Below, one piece after another: positions 56,249-64,000 of a stretch of 64,000 nucleotides of DNA. A program made the position numbers and the translations under genes. Source of the DNA: Streptomyces sp. NRRL F-5727 (lineage in GTDB: Bacteria > Actinomycetota > Actinomycetes > Streptomycetales > Streptomycetaceae); the NCBI RefSeq assembly GCF_000719555.1, contig NZ_JOGX01000022.1, forward strand, positions 18,211 through 82,210, in the 5' to 3' direction. Within the stretch, counting starts at the first letter, position 1, and each line of letters opens with the position of its first letter. The notes below the pieces were generated by a model, which was not told where the DNA came from, did not search any database, and worked only from the letters and a program-made list of their open reading frames with translations.

Positions 56249-57483
56249 GCAGGGAGCGGGAGAACGGCCGGGAGCCCCAGGAGCCCGGCGAGGAGCGCCA
56301 CGACCCCGACGAACGCAGCGGACGCGCCTTCGAACAGGGACGCGTCGGACGTGACGACCTGAGCGGACGACTGATGATGGACTTCGAGCCCGGACCCGGC
56401 GAGGACGACGGGGAGGACGAGCTCGCGCTGCGGCGCCTGCTCCACGGCGCCGTCGCGGGCCTCGAACCGTCCACCGAGGCCCTCGACCACCTGCGGCACG
56501 CCGTCCCCGCCCGCCGCGCCCGCAAGCGCCAGGCCCTCGTCGGCGCCGCCGCCGCCGCGGTCCTCATCGGCACCGCCGTCCCCGCCCTCGTCCACGTCGC
56601 CGGATCCCCCGGCGTCACCACCGCCCATCCGGCCCTCGCCGGCCACGGCGAGCAGGCACAGGGCGGCACCGGCGCCGAGGCCGAGGGCCCGGCCACCACC
56701 AAGGCGCCCGCCGTCAAGGTCTCGCCCACCACGGAGCCCACCAAGGACTCCCCCGGCAAGAACGGCGACCACTCCGGCCCCAAGGGCACCCCCACCGCCG
56801 CCGGCACCGCCGCCGGCACCGGCGCGGCGCCCAGCTGCGGCCGCGGCACCCTCCAGTCGGCGGGCGCGTACAACACCGGCCCCGACGCCACCGGCGTCGT
56901 CTACGGCGGCTTCACCATCGTCAACGCCTCCGCGGAGGCATGCGTCGTCGACGGCGACGGACTGGTCGGCGTCGCCACCATCGGCTCCGCCGACCCCAAC
57001 CGGATCGCCGTCACCCGGCACACCAACGGCGACCCGGCGACCGGCCTGCCCGACCCCTCGGCGGAGTCCGCCGCCGTGCTGCTCAAGCCCGGCGGCTCAT
57101 ACCAGGTGAAGTTCGCCTGGGTGCCGAGCGAGACCTGCCCCACCCTCGGCGAGAGCATCCCGCCGCCCACCCCGACGCCCACCGAGCCCACCCCGACGCC
57201 CACCGAGCCGACGCCCACGCCGACCGAGCCGACGCCGACCCCGACCGAGCCGACGCCCACGCCCACCGAGGGCAGCGGCACCGAGACCGGCGGCACGGAG
57301 ACCGGCACCGGCACCGACACCGGCACCGACTCCGGCGTCAGCACCCAGCTCATGCGCGCCGAACCCGGCAAGGGCAGCGTCACCGTCAGCCACACCGCGG
57401 AACCCGGCGACCCGACCGTCACCACCGTCCTCACCGACGCCTGCGCGGGCACGGTCTACCGGACGGGCCTGCTCAAGAACTGA
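56245..57483 (+). CDS. Membrane-anchored protein, probable anti-sigma factor partner
   Basis: A 412-residue protein coupled to the sigma factor gene by ATGA. The cytosolic part (1-~95) is acidic and contains RRLLHGAVAGLEPSTEALDHLR, a region placed where ECF anti-sigma factors bind. One membrane span lies at ~98-117 (LVGAAAAAVLIGTAVPALVHV). The outer part has a Thr/Pro linker, a folded domain with Cys, and a PTPTEPTPTPTE repeat array at ~310-340. By position it probably holds the sigma factor at the membrane. ATG start. Confidence 0.75.
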   Translation: MSRERENGREPQEPGEERHDPDERSGRAFEQGRVGRDDLSGRLMMDFEPGPGEDDGEDELALRRLLHGAVAGLEPSTEALDHLRHAVPARRARKRQALVGAAAAAVLIGTAVPALVHVAGSPGVTTAHPALAGHGEQAQGGTGAEAEGPATTKAPAVKVSPTTEPTKDSPGKNGDHSGPKGTPTAAGTAAGTGAAPSCGRGTLQSAGAYNTGPDATGVVYGGFTIVNASAEACVVDGDGLVGVATIGSADPNRIAVTRHTNGDPATGLPDPSAESAAVLLKPGGSYQVKFAWVPSETCPTLGESIPPPTPTPTEPTPTPTEPTPTPTEPTPTPTEPTPTPTEGSGTETGGTETGTGTDTGTDSGVSTQLMRAEPGKGSVTVSHTAEPGDPTVTTVLTDACAGTVYRTGLLKN

Positions 57484-57490
57484 GTAGCGG

Positions 57491-57527
57491 CGGAAGGGGC
57501 CGGGAGAACACCTCCCGGCCCCTTCCG
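57491..57527. terminator. Bidirectional hairpin terminator
   Basis: A perfect 16-bp stem (57491-57506 with 57512-57527) with an AACAC loop between the anti-sigma-like gene and the convergent SURF1 gene. Confidence 0.85.
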
Positions 57528-57547
57528 TCATGTCTTCCCCGCGCCCG

Positions 57548-58306
57548 TCAGGGCCCGGCCAGCCCCAGCTCCTCGTCCCGGGCCGCCTCCCTGTCCCGGC
57601 GCAGCAGCCGGAACCACATGAAGACCACGAACCCGGCGAAGACGAACCACTCCGCCGTGTAGCCGAGGTTCTGGAACGCCTTCGCGTCCAGCCCCGTGCC
57701 CGCCGCCGCGGCCGCCGGCACCGGCGTCAGACCGGCCGGCGAGTCGGTGAGCGTGATCCACGCGTCGTACACGTCGTCCGGCACCACGTTCACCAGCGAA
57801 GCCGCGCTGATCATGCCGAGCTGCCCCTCCGGCAGCCCGCCCGCCGTCCGCACGCCCTTCGTGCCCTGGTTCTCCGACGCCTGCAGCGCGCCCACCACCG
57901 TGACCTCGCCGGACGGCGCCGCCGGCGCCTCCGCGCCCGCCGGGAGCCAGCCCCGGACGACCGGCAGCGACCGCCCCTCGTCCGTCCGCAGCAGCGTCAG
58001 CACATACGCGCCCGGCCTGCCGTCCAGCTCCCGGTCCGGCACCAGGAACTGCTCCCCGTACCGGCCGCTGGCCTCCGCGGCACGCCCGGAGGTCTCCTTG
58101 TCCACCGGCAGCAGCTCCGCCAGTGGCGCGGCCCGCTGCGCGCTCGCGTCGGGCTTCCGCTCCGCCTCCTGGTGGGAGTCGACGCGATCCTCGAACTTGC
58201 CCAGCTGCCAGGTCCCCATGAACACGCAGACGGGGACGGCCAGCAGGACGAAGAGATTGATCCCCCACCAGCGGGGGGTCCTCAGGAACCGGTACACGCC
58301 CCCCAC
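57548..58306 (-). CDS. SURF1 family protein (cytochrome oxidase assembly)
   Basis: A 252-residue membrane protein of the SURF1/Shy1 family, which helps insert heme a and assemble cytochrome c oxidase. It has one N-terminal span (INLFVLLAVPVCVFMGTWQLGKFEDR, ~16-34), an outer domain with VRGWLPAG near 118, and one C-terminal span (EWFVFAGFVVFMWFRLLRRDRE, ~217-235). The GTG at 58306 is used; another GTG at 58297 is also possible. Convergent with the sigma/anti-sigma pair, divergent from a methyltransferase. Confidence 0.87.
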   Translation of the reverse strand: MGGVYRFLRTPRWWGINLFVLLAVPVCVFMGTWQLGKFEDRVDSHQEAERKPDASAQRAAPLAELLPVDKETSGRAAEASGRYGEQFLVPDRELDGRPGAYVLTLLRTDEGRSLPVVRGWLPAGAEAPAAPSGEVTVVGALQASENQGTKGVRTAGGLPEGQLGMISAASLVNVVPDDVYDAWITLTDSPAGLTPVPAAAAAGTGLDAKAFQNLGYTAEWFVFAGFVVFMWFRLLRRDREAARDEELGLAGP

Positions 58307-58390
58307 GGTACGGGGACGGGCCCGGAGCCCCGCCGGGAGGGCACCGAATACCCGTTCGCGCCCGGATGACCAGCTCGTTAACCTCGCCGC

Positions 58391-59221
58391 ATGTACTCAC
58401 CGACCCCCGACGACTGGCACGAGGCCAACCGTGCCCGCTGGGACGAACGCGTGCCGATCCACGCCGCCAGCGAGTTCTACGACCTGGACGCCTTCCGCGC
58501 CGGCAAGGACGCCCTGCGCGACTTCGAGCTCGCCGAGGTCGGCGACGTCACCGGCCGCAGCCTGCTGCACCTGCAGTGCCACTTCGGCCTCGACACCCTC
58601 TCCTGGGCCCGGCACGGCGCCGCCCACGTCGTCGGCCTCGACTTCTCCGAGCCGGCCGTCGAGACCGCCCGCGCGCTCGCCGCTGACCTCGGCCTCGGCC
58701 CCGACCGGGCCGCGTTCGTCACCGCCGACGTGTACGACGCCGCCGAGGCCGTACCCGACCCGGCGTACGACATCGTCTACACCGGCGGCGGCGCGCTGTG
58801 CTGGATGCCCGACATCGAGCGCTGGGCGGAGACCGCCGCCTCGCTCGTCGCTCCCGGCGGCTTCCTGTACGTCGCCGAGTTCCACCCCGTCGCGGACTCC
58901 TTCGACGACGAGACGGGCGGCACGGTCGTCCACGACTACTTCGTCCGCGACCCGTGGGTCGACACCACCCCCGGTACGTACACCGACTACGACGCGCCGA
59001 CGGTCAACAACCTCAGCGTCGAGTGGGTGCACCCGGTCGGCGAGGTCGTCACCGCGCTCGCCAAGGCCGGGCTGCGCATCGAGTTCCTGCACGAGCACGA
59101 CGTCACGCTCTTCCCCCGCTACGCGGCCCTGGAGCGCCACGAGGACGGCTACTACCGCTTCCCGGCCGGCCGCCCCCGCACCCCGCTGATGTACTCGCTC
59201 AAGGCGTCGCGTCCGGCCTGA
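58391..59221 (+). CDS. Class I SAM-dependent methyltransferase
   Basis: A 276-residue methyltransferase of the Rossmann-type fold. Motif I is LLHLQCHFGLDTLSWARHGA near 57-76, where the typical Gly-rich loop is only partly kept. It is followed by HVVGLDFSEPAVETARALA with the acidic ribose-contact Asp. The later block FLYVAEFHPVADSFDDETGG and the motif near LMYSLKASRPA ends the protein. The methyl acceptor is unknown. Its 3' end overlaps a convergent small gene by 23 bases. ATG start. Confidence 0.87.
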   Translation: MYSPTPDDWHEANRARWDERVPIHAASEFYDLDAFRAGKDALRDFELAEVGDVTGRSLLHLQCHFGLDTLSWARHGAAHVVGLDFSEPAVETARALAADLGLGPDRAAFVTADVYDAAEAVPDPAYDIVYTGGGALCWMPDIERWAETAASLVAPGGFLYVAEFHPVADSFDDETGGTVVHDYFVRDPWVDTTPGTYTDYDAPTVNNLSVEWVHPVGEVVTALAKAGLRIEFLHEHDVTLFPRYAALERHEDGYYRFPAGRPRTPLMYSLKASRPA

Positions 59222-59498
59222 GCCGGATCACCGCACGGCCGCCCGCCAGATCCACCGTGGTCCGGCGCGGCGGCGCGCCGTCCTCCTCGTCGTCCCGCAG
59301 CAGCAGGGCGCTCTGCCGTTCCTTCAGCTCGCTCTGCTTCCCCGGCGAGAAGGCGGCGTGCAGCTGCTCGAAGCCGGTCGAGGAGACCGTGCCCCGGCGC
59401 TTCCCGCGCCCCGACATGCGCAGGAACTGGTCGGCGAAGGCGACGACGGTCAGCAGGACGACCAGCCCGGGCAGCGTCACGAACACGGCGAACTCCAT
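59199..59498 (-). CDS. Small membrane-associated protein (DUF6191-like)
   Basis: A 99-residue protein. One hydrophobic span of ~20 residues (MEFAVFVTLPGLVVLLTVVA) starts the protein; a basic segment RMSGRGKRRGTVSSTGFEQLHAAFSPGKQSELKERQS and an acidic DDEEDG stretch follow. It resembles the DUF6191 actinobacterial small proteins. The ATG at 59498 is preferred; longer starts extend into low-complexity sequence. 23-base overlap with the convergent methyltransferase end. Confidence 0.75.
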   Translation of the reverse strand: MEFAVFVTLPGLVVLLTVVAFADQFLRMSGRGKRRGTVSSTGFEQLHAAFSPGKQSELKERQSALLLRDDEEDGAPPRRTTVDLAGGRAVIRLRPDATP

Positions 59499-59614
59499 GC
59501 GCCCAGCAGACCACGCGGCCGGGCCGGCCGGAAGGGACGGGCGGACCCGCCCACCCCGGTCCACGGCCTCGGGCGGCGCCGGCCGGTCTCAGGGCAGCCC
59601 CGGCCGGCTCCGGG

Positions 59615-60643
59615 TCACGGCTCCGGCTTGACGTGGTGCGTCCGGCGCCCGTCCGCGCCGAGCACCTGCGCGCCGATCTTGTACGTCCGCAGGCTGACCG
59701 CCGTCCCCGTGATCCGCAGCGCCGGGGCGGCCCGTACCAGCCCCGCCGTGATCTCGTGCAGCTCCTCGACCGAGCCCAGCCACATCGCCACCGCCAGGTT
59801 GTGCGGCCCGGTCACCGAGGTGATCACCTGGGTGCGCCGCACCCGGGTCAGCGCCGCCACCGTCGACGCCTCGTCCAGCGGCGCCACCTGCGCCGTCACC
59901 ATCGCCCACACCGGGCGCCCGGAGAACCGCGGCGCCGGCTGGCAGTGGTGGTGCAGCGCGCCGCCCGCCGACAGGACCTCCAGCCTGCGCCGTACCGTCG
60001 ACTCGCTGGTGCCGCACTGCCGGGCCAGCTCGGCGGCGCTCCGGCGGGCGTCCCCGGCCAGCTCCGCGACGAGCCGCCGGTCCAGCTCCGTCACCTGGGG
60101 GGCCACGCGCGCGCGTGCCCCGTCCCGCCGCTCCAGGGCGGTGACCTCCGTGAGCAGCCGGGCCTGCGCGGGACCGAGCTGCTCGACCCGCGAACGGTAG
60201 GGGCGGTTGTGCATCCGGGTGACGACCTGGGTGCGGGCCCTGAGCACCCCGGGCAGCCGGCGCACCCGGCCGGTGACATAGGCGTCGAGCGCGGGCAGGT
60301 CCGGCGCGATCAGCAGCAGGACCAGGTCGGCGCCGCCGGTCACCGCGTGGACGCCGAGGGTGCCGGGGTCGCCGCACAGCTCGACCGCCGTGGCCTCCGT
60401 GGTGCCGGCGGTGCACTCCAGCTCGACCCAGGCGTACAGGGCGGCCTCCGCGCCGCGCCGGGCGATGAGCATCGAGGTCCAGGCGTAGCCGCCGGCGGTG
60501 AGGTGCTCCCAGCGGCGGGCGAGGGTGTCGGGTCCGGCCCCGAGGACGGCGGACAGCTGGGTCCAGCTCGCCCGCGGCAGTATCTGGAGCGCGTGGATCA
60601 GCGCCATATCCGCCTCTCCCAGGACGGATTCCCCGGTACGCAT
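59615..60643 (-). CDS. Tandem Lrp/AsnC-family transcriptional regulator
   Basis: A 342-residue double-length Lrp protein. Two helix-turn-helix units are seen: one near residue 12-55 (MALIHALQILPRASWTQLSAV, GPDTLARRWEHL) and one near 185-230 (LDRRLVAELAGDARRSAAELARQCGTSESTVRRRL). Each is followed by an Lrp ligand-type domain, ending QLGPAQARLLTEV and TAVSLRTYKIGAQVLG. The effector is unknown, usually an amino acid. The ATG at 60643 has AAGGAGGAAA directly upstream. Divergent from the TPR-type gene. Confidence 0.9.
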   Translation of the reverse strand: MRTGESVLGEADMALIHALQILPRASWTQLSAVLGAGPDTLARRWEHLTAGGYAWTSMLIARRGAEAALYAWVELECTAGTTEATAVELCGDPGTLGVHAVTGGADLVLLLIAPDLPALDAYVTGRVRRLPGVLRARTQVVTRMHNRPYRSRVEQLGPAQARLLTEVTALERRDGARARVAPQVTELDRRLVAELAGDARRSAAELARQCGTSESTVRRRLEVLSAGGALHHHCQPAPRFSGRPVWAMVTAQVAPLDEASTVAALTRVRRTQVITSVTGPHNLAVAMWLGSVEELHEITAGLVRAAPALRITGTAVSLRTYKIGAQVLGADGRRTHHVKPEP

Positions 60644-60821
60644 TTTCCTCCTTGGCCGATCCCCGGAAAACCTTGGTCGTGGCCCCGAGAGCACCCCAGG
60701 ATGTGGACCAGGGCATATGCATTCAAGCCGCCTCGGCGCTCGATGGCCATGAATTCGGCCAACGTCACAGTGACGGTGCTCGGCGGGCCTGGCCATATCC
60801 GTGGAAACGGGGACACGGGGG
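60644..60821. promoter_or_regulatory. Divergent region between Lrp and TPR genes
   Basis: 178 bases, less GC-rich, with a CGTCAC-A-GTGACG palindrome at 60763-60775. It must hold both promoters. The palindrome is a plausible Lrp or other operator. Confidence 0.5.
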
Positions 60822-62228
60822 ATGAAGACCATGGGGCGAGTGGCGGGAGAGCCGCCCGAGTACGAGGTGCTGTGGGGCGAGCAGGTCGGAGCCGACCAGC
60901 TCGCCGCCGCCGAGGAGGGATACGCGGCCGCCGGCCCGGCCGAACGACTGCTGTGGGAGCGGCTGTCGGTCTTCGAGGGCGCCTTCGACCGGCGGGCGGT
61001 GGAGGAGGTCTGCGGGTACGGGGCGCTGGCCGCCGTCGACGTCGGGACCGTCCTGGACCGGCTGGCGCCCCGGGCCCTGCTGCCGGTGGACGACCTGTTC
61101 GACGGGGAGGACGGCGGGCCGCGCCACTGGATGCCGCACGCGATGCGGGCGGTCGGCGCCCGCCGGCTCACCGCCCGCGGCGACCGCTGGATCGTGGTCC
61201 TGCACCACCGCAGGTGGTGCGTGAAGGTCGCCCGGCGGGCCGCCGAGTGGTGGCAGCGCGGACGCCAGCTGGACGCCCGCGACCTGGTGCTGCGCGAACT
61301 CCCCGACCTGGCCGCCGCCATGGACCCGACGACGGCGGCGGCCGCGCCCGGCGACGAGGCCGCCGCGGCCCTGGAGATCGCCGTCTCGCTGTGGTTCCTG
61401 TGGGTGGCCTGCGGGCGGGTCGCCGAGGGGCGGACCCGGCTGCGGCACGCCCTCGCGCTGCACCCGGGCCCGCCGCCCGCCCGGGCGCTGTGGCTCGCCG
61501 CCTTCCTGGAGCTGGAGTCGGGCCGCCCCGAGGACGCCGATCCGCTGCTCGTGCAGGCGTGGGCGAGCGCGGTACGGGACGGGGACGAGCGGTGCCTGGG
61601 GCTGCTGGCCCATCTGCGCGGCTCCATCGCCCTCTACCAGGGGCGCGCCCGGGCGGCGGCGGACGAGTTCCGGGAGGCGCTGGCGCAGATCGGGGACGTG
61701 CCCGACTTCGGGCCGACCCGGGAGGCGTGCTGGGCGGCGCTGGCGCTCTGCTTCAGCCGCACCGACCCGGAGGCCGCGCAGGAGGCGCTGGACCAGCTGG
61801 AGCTGGACGGGGCGGGCCGGCGGACCTGGGCGGGCCGTGACCTCTTCGCCGACGCCTGGGCGGACCACGCCCGGGCCGAACTCCTCGCCTGGGACGGGGA
61901 ACGGGGCCGGGCCGCCGAGCACGCCCGCCGGGCGCTGCGCGAGCATCTGCGGCTCGGCTCCGCGGTCGGCGCCGCCTGCGCGGCCGAACTCCTGGCCCGC
62001 ATACGCCTCCTGGACGGCCGTCCGGACCGGGCGGCCCATCTCCTGGGCGCCGTCGACCTGTTGCGTACGGCCGCCTTCGACACCTCCTACCGGCCGGCGC
62101 GGTACTGCTCGGCGGCCCGGTCCCGCAGCGAGGCGGCGCTGAGCGCGCTGCTGGAGGCCCCGGAGCTGCGGGAGGCGTACGAAGAGGGCGCGCGGAAGGG
62201 GCTGTTCGCCCTCTCCCGGGAGCGCTGA
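60822..62228 (+). CDS. TPR-type protein related to SARP/AfsR-like C-terminal regions
   Basis: A ~468-residue protein that resembles the C-terminal part of large ATPase regulators but without their P-loop. It starts with a winged-helix-like segment LLWERLSVFEGAFDRRAVEEVCG (as in the end of NB-ARC), then about eight helical repeats with TPR-like spacing (ARALWLAAFLELESGRPEDADPLL, LLAHLRGSIALYQGRARAA, and so on). No LuxR HTH is found. The start is uncertain: GTG 60801, ATG 60822 or ATG 60831. The function is unknown; protein-protein contact is likely. Confidence 0.72.
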   Translation: MKTMGRVAGEPPEYEVLWGEQVGADQLAAAEEGYAAAGPAERLLWERLSVFEGAFDRRAVEEVCGYGALAAVDVGTVLDRLAPRALLPVDDLFDGEDGGPRHWMPHAMRAVGARRLTARGDRWIVVLHHRRWCVKVARRAAEWWQRGRQLDARDLVLRELPDLAAAMDPTTAAAAPGDEAAAALEIAVSLWFLWVACGRVAEGRTRLRHALALHPGPPPARALWLAAFLELESGRPEDADPLLVQAWASAVRDGDERCLGLLAHLRGSIALYQGRARAAADEFREALAQIGDVPDFGPTREACWAALALCFSRTDPEAAQEALDQLELDGAGRRTWAGRDLFADAWADHARAELLAWDGERGRAAEHARRALREHLRLGSAVGAACAAELLARIRLLDGRPDRAAHLLGAVDLLRTAAFDTSYRPARYCSAARSRSEAALSALLEAPELREAYEEGARKGLFALSRER

Positions 62229-62277
62229 CGGCCCGCTGTCACCCGCCAGGGGTGGGGACGGTCCGGCCGCCGGAGAG

Positions 62278-62286
62278 TTGTCCACA
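62278..62286 (+). other. DnaA-box-like site in the intergenic region before ydcF
   Basis: TTGTCCACA is a perfect match to the Streptomyces DnaA box consensus. It is intergenic, 52-60 bases upstream of the ydcF-like start. Confidence 0.5.
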
Positions 62287-62337
62287 GCTTCGTCCGGGGT
62301 CCCCTCCGGCGCCCGGCCCGGTGCCTACGATGACGCC

Positions 62338-63351
62338 ATGATCGCTTTCGCGGTGTCCGCCCTCTTCCTCCTCTGCTTCGGGGTCGGCGTGCTGCGCGAC
62401 CGCCGCCGCTTCGGGAACGCGGTGTACCTCGGTCTCGCCGTCACCTTCCTCGGCCTCGGTCTGCTCTCGGCCGTCGACGACCTGCCGCACGGTCTGACGG
62501 AGACGGTCCTCGTCCTGCTCCTGCTGGTGCTCTGTCTCGGCCCGGTGGTCCTCGCGGGGCTGCTCTGCGCCAACGGCGTCGAGATGGTCCGCAAGGAGGG
62601 CAGACGTCCGGCCAATCTGCTGTCGCTCCTCGCCGGCCTCGGCATCTTCGGGGTGCTCGGGCTGACCGCGGTCGCGGTCCTCCTCCGCTCCCGGGTCCTC
62701 GGCATCGTCTCCGTCACCCTGCTGCTCGTCCTCGGCTACGTCTCCTTCCTCTTCCTCTGCTTCGTGGGGTACGCGTTCCTGTACGGCCGGATGCGGCTGC
62801 GCCGGGACGCCGGCTTCGTGGTGGTGCTGGGCTCCGGACTGATCGGCGGCCGGCGGGTGCCGCCGCTCCTCGCGAGCCGGCTCGACCGGGGGCGGGAGGT
62901 GTACGAGCGGCTGGCCGCGCGCGGCGGGGACCGGCCGCCGCTGCTGGTCACCTCCGGCGGCCGGGGCCCGGACGAGGAGCTGCCGGAGTCGCACGCCATG
63001 GCCGCCTACCTGGTGGAGCGGGGCTTCCCGGAGGACCGGATCGTCCGCGAGGACCGCTCCCGCACCACGGAGGAGAACCTGCTGTTCAGTAAAGAGCTGA
63101 TGGAGGCGGAGCGGCCGGACGCCGGCTGTGTGGTCGTCACCAACAACTTCCATGCCTTCCGGGCCGCGCTCATGGCGCGGAAGGCGGGGGTGGACGGTCA
63201 GGTGGTGGGCTCGCCGACCGCCGCGTACTTCTGGCCGAGCGCCACGATCCGCGAGTTCGCGGCGGTCTTCCTGGAGTACCGGGCGGTCAACCTGACGGTC
63301 TGCGCCGTGCTGGTCGGCATCGGCTGCCTGGGGCTCCTGGTCACGCGGTGA
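62338..63351 (+). CDS. YdcF/DUF218 family membrane protein
   Basis: A 337-residue protein. Residues 1-~165 hold about five membrane spans (VSALFLLCFGVGVL, VLVLLLLVLCLGPVVLAGLL, and others). The soluble DUF218/YdcF domain follows with VVLGSGLIGGRRVPPLLASRLDRG near 162, TSGGRG near 203, SHAMAAYLVERG near 218, and ENLLFSKELM near 250. YdcF/ElyC relatives act in envelope precursor handling; the reaction is not known. The ATG at 62338 has no obvious strong ribosome site. A short C-terminal span is present. Confidence 0.87.
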   Translation: MIAFAVSALFLLCFGVGVLRDRRRFGNAVYLGLAVTFLGLGLLSAVDDLPHGLTETVLVLLLLVLCLGPVVLAGLLCANGVEMVRKEGRRPANLLSLLAGLGIFGVLGLTAVAVLLRSRVLGIVSVTLLLVLGYVSFLFLCFVGYAFLYGRMRLRRDAGFVVVLGSGLIGGRRVPPLLASRLDRGREVYERLAARGGDRPPLLVTSGGRGPDEELPESHAMAAYLVERGFPEDRIVREDRSRTTEENLLFSKELMEAERPDAGCVVVTNNFHAFRAALMARKAGVDGQVVGSPTAAYFWPSATIREFAAVFLEYRAVNLTVCAVLVGIGCLGLLVTR

Positions 63352-63456
63352 CGGCCGGTCCGGAGGGCGGGCCGGGCCCTCCCTCCCTACGCTGGAGGGA
63401 CGGAGGTGTCCGCAGGCGCCGGTGGCGGCGTCCGGAGCCCGCCGCGGAGGTGACCC

Positions 63457-63738
63457 ATGAGGCGACGCCACCACTTTCACATCGACTACCGGGGCCATTC
63501 GGTCTCGGCGACCGTGGAGACCGGTATGCGGCCCGTGGTCGAGGTGCTGGTCGACGGCAAGGAGACCGGGCACACGCCGGCCGACGGGGACCGTCCGGTG
63601 GCCGTGCCGATCGAGCTGCCGACGGACCCGCCGACCCCGGCGACCGTGCGCGCCACCCCGGGACCGGGCGTGCCCCGCTGTCTCCTCGTCGTCGAGGGGG
63701 ACCCCGACGCGCACGTCATGGCGCCCCGGCTGTACTGA
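63457..63738 (+). CDS. Small hypothetical protein
   Basis: A 93-residue protein without signal or membrane span. It starts MRRRHHFHIDYRGHSVSATVETGM and is Pro/Val-rich after residue 50. The pattern of alternating strands suggests a small beta domain, with His-rich N-terminus that might bind metal. The ATG at 63457 has GGAGG 7 bases upstream. Family unknown; the neighbours do not suggest a role. Confidence 0.65.
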   Translation: MRRRHHFHIDYRGHSVSATVETGMRPVVEVLVDGKETGHTPADGDRPVAVPIELPTDPPTPATVRATPGPGVPRCLLVVEGDPDAHVMAPRLY

Positions 63739-63753
63739 GCGGGCGCGGCCCGG

Positions 63754-64000
63754 TCAGGACAGCCAGGCCATGCCGATGAAGAGGAAGACGACGAAGGCGA
63801 CGATCCCGGCGACGGCGGCCGTCTTGCGCGGCCGGCGGCGGGACAGCTCGGCGAGCGCGCCCCCGGCGGACCCGGAGCCCCCGCCCCGCTCGCCCGCCCG
63901 CCGACGGGCCCCGCCGCCCGCGGCGCCGGCCACGGCCGTCGGCGCCGACGCCGGCCCGGGGGAGAAGGCAGGGGAGAAGGCGGGGGAGGGACCGGAGGAG
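63754..64000 (-). CDS. C-terminal part of a membrane-anchored protein (runs off window)
   Basis: The frame is open from the right edge to a stop at 63754-63756. The visible 81 residues are a Gly/Ala/Pro-rich disordered stretch, a basic segment RRRPRKT and one hydrophobic helix (AAVAGIVAFVVFLFIGMAW) ending LS at the stop. It is therefore probably a C-terminal tail anchor or last span. Its start and domain lie beyond the window. Confidence 0.65.
   Translation of the reverse strand, partial: SSGPSPAFSPAFSPGPASAPTAVAGAAGGGARRRAGERGGGSGSAGGALAELSRRRPRKTAAVAGIVAFVVFLFIGMAWLS

Overview
This is a chromosomal window from a high-GC actinomycete, almost certainly a Streptomyces. The evidence is the extreme third-position GC, frequent GTG (and two TTG) starts, a dnaK-grpE-dnaJ-hspR operon with HspR (HAIR) operators, and a gene order that matches from memory the conserved core-chromosome block of Streptomyces that runs from the dnaK operon past aspartate kinase. 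I saw no in-frame TTA codon in any called gene, so no obvious bldA target. No tRNA, rRNA, CRISPR array, prophage or intact insertion sequence was recognised.

Layout. 0-5.6 kb: phosphoribosyltransferase, Yip1-like membrane protein, a secreted repeat protein, a large membrane-bound Fe-S oxidoreductase and a divergent sugar transferase. 5.8-10 kb: the dnaK-grpE-dnaJ-hspR heat-shock operon. 10-12.3 kb: an unusual accessory cassette made of a LuxR-type regulator with a small partner gene, divergent from a secreted peptide carrying five EPTWD repeats and a translationally coupled remnant Rieske protein. 12.4-25.5 kb: PNPOx-like protein, clpB (with its own HAIR), YbjN, two PLP enzymes, membrane-anchored SpeE, aldose epimerase, pyrE and fba. 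The pyrE terminator encloses a perfect parS sequence.

25.5-38 kb: MFS exporter, DUF3151, a lipid- or membrane-anchored HExxH protein (DUF3152), a kynurenine pathway cluster (tryptophan dioxygenase, kynureninase, hydrolase), a histidine kinase/response regulator pair, a 172-bp hairpin element, a cytochrome P450, and an ABC exporter divergent from its GbsR/MarR regulator. 38-47 kb: membrane protein, degenerate diacylglycerol-kinase-like protein, purA, Ser/Thr kinase, quinone oxidoreductase, and two secreted proteins (FG-GAP type and a GH19 chitinase with a DasR-like site).

47-64 kb: a class III aminotransferase with GntR regulator, a SLATT membrane protein, ybaB-recR-DUF5063, aspartate kinase (ask) that lacks the usual downstream asd, a SigE-type sigma factor coupled to a membrane protein, SURF1, methyltransferase, tandem Lrp regulator, TPR-type protein, YdcF and small hypothetical proteins.

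Most of the window is housekeeping: proteostasis under HspR control, nucleotide synthesis (pyrE, purA), glycolysis (fba), lysine/threonine family precursor supply (ask), polyamine and tryptophan metabolism. The most unusual item is the EPTWD-repeat peptide cassette at 10.0-12.3 kb. The parS-in-terminator, the hairpin element at 33.7 kb, the active-site substitution in the tryptophan dioxygenase and the degenerate kinase at 39.5 kb are also worth checking.
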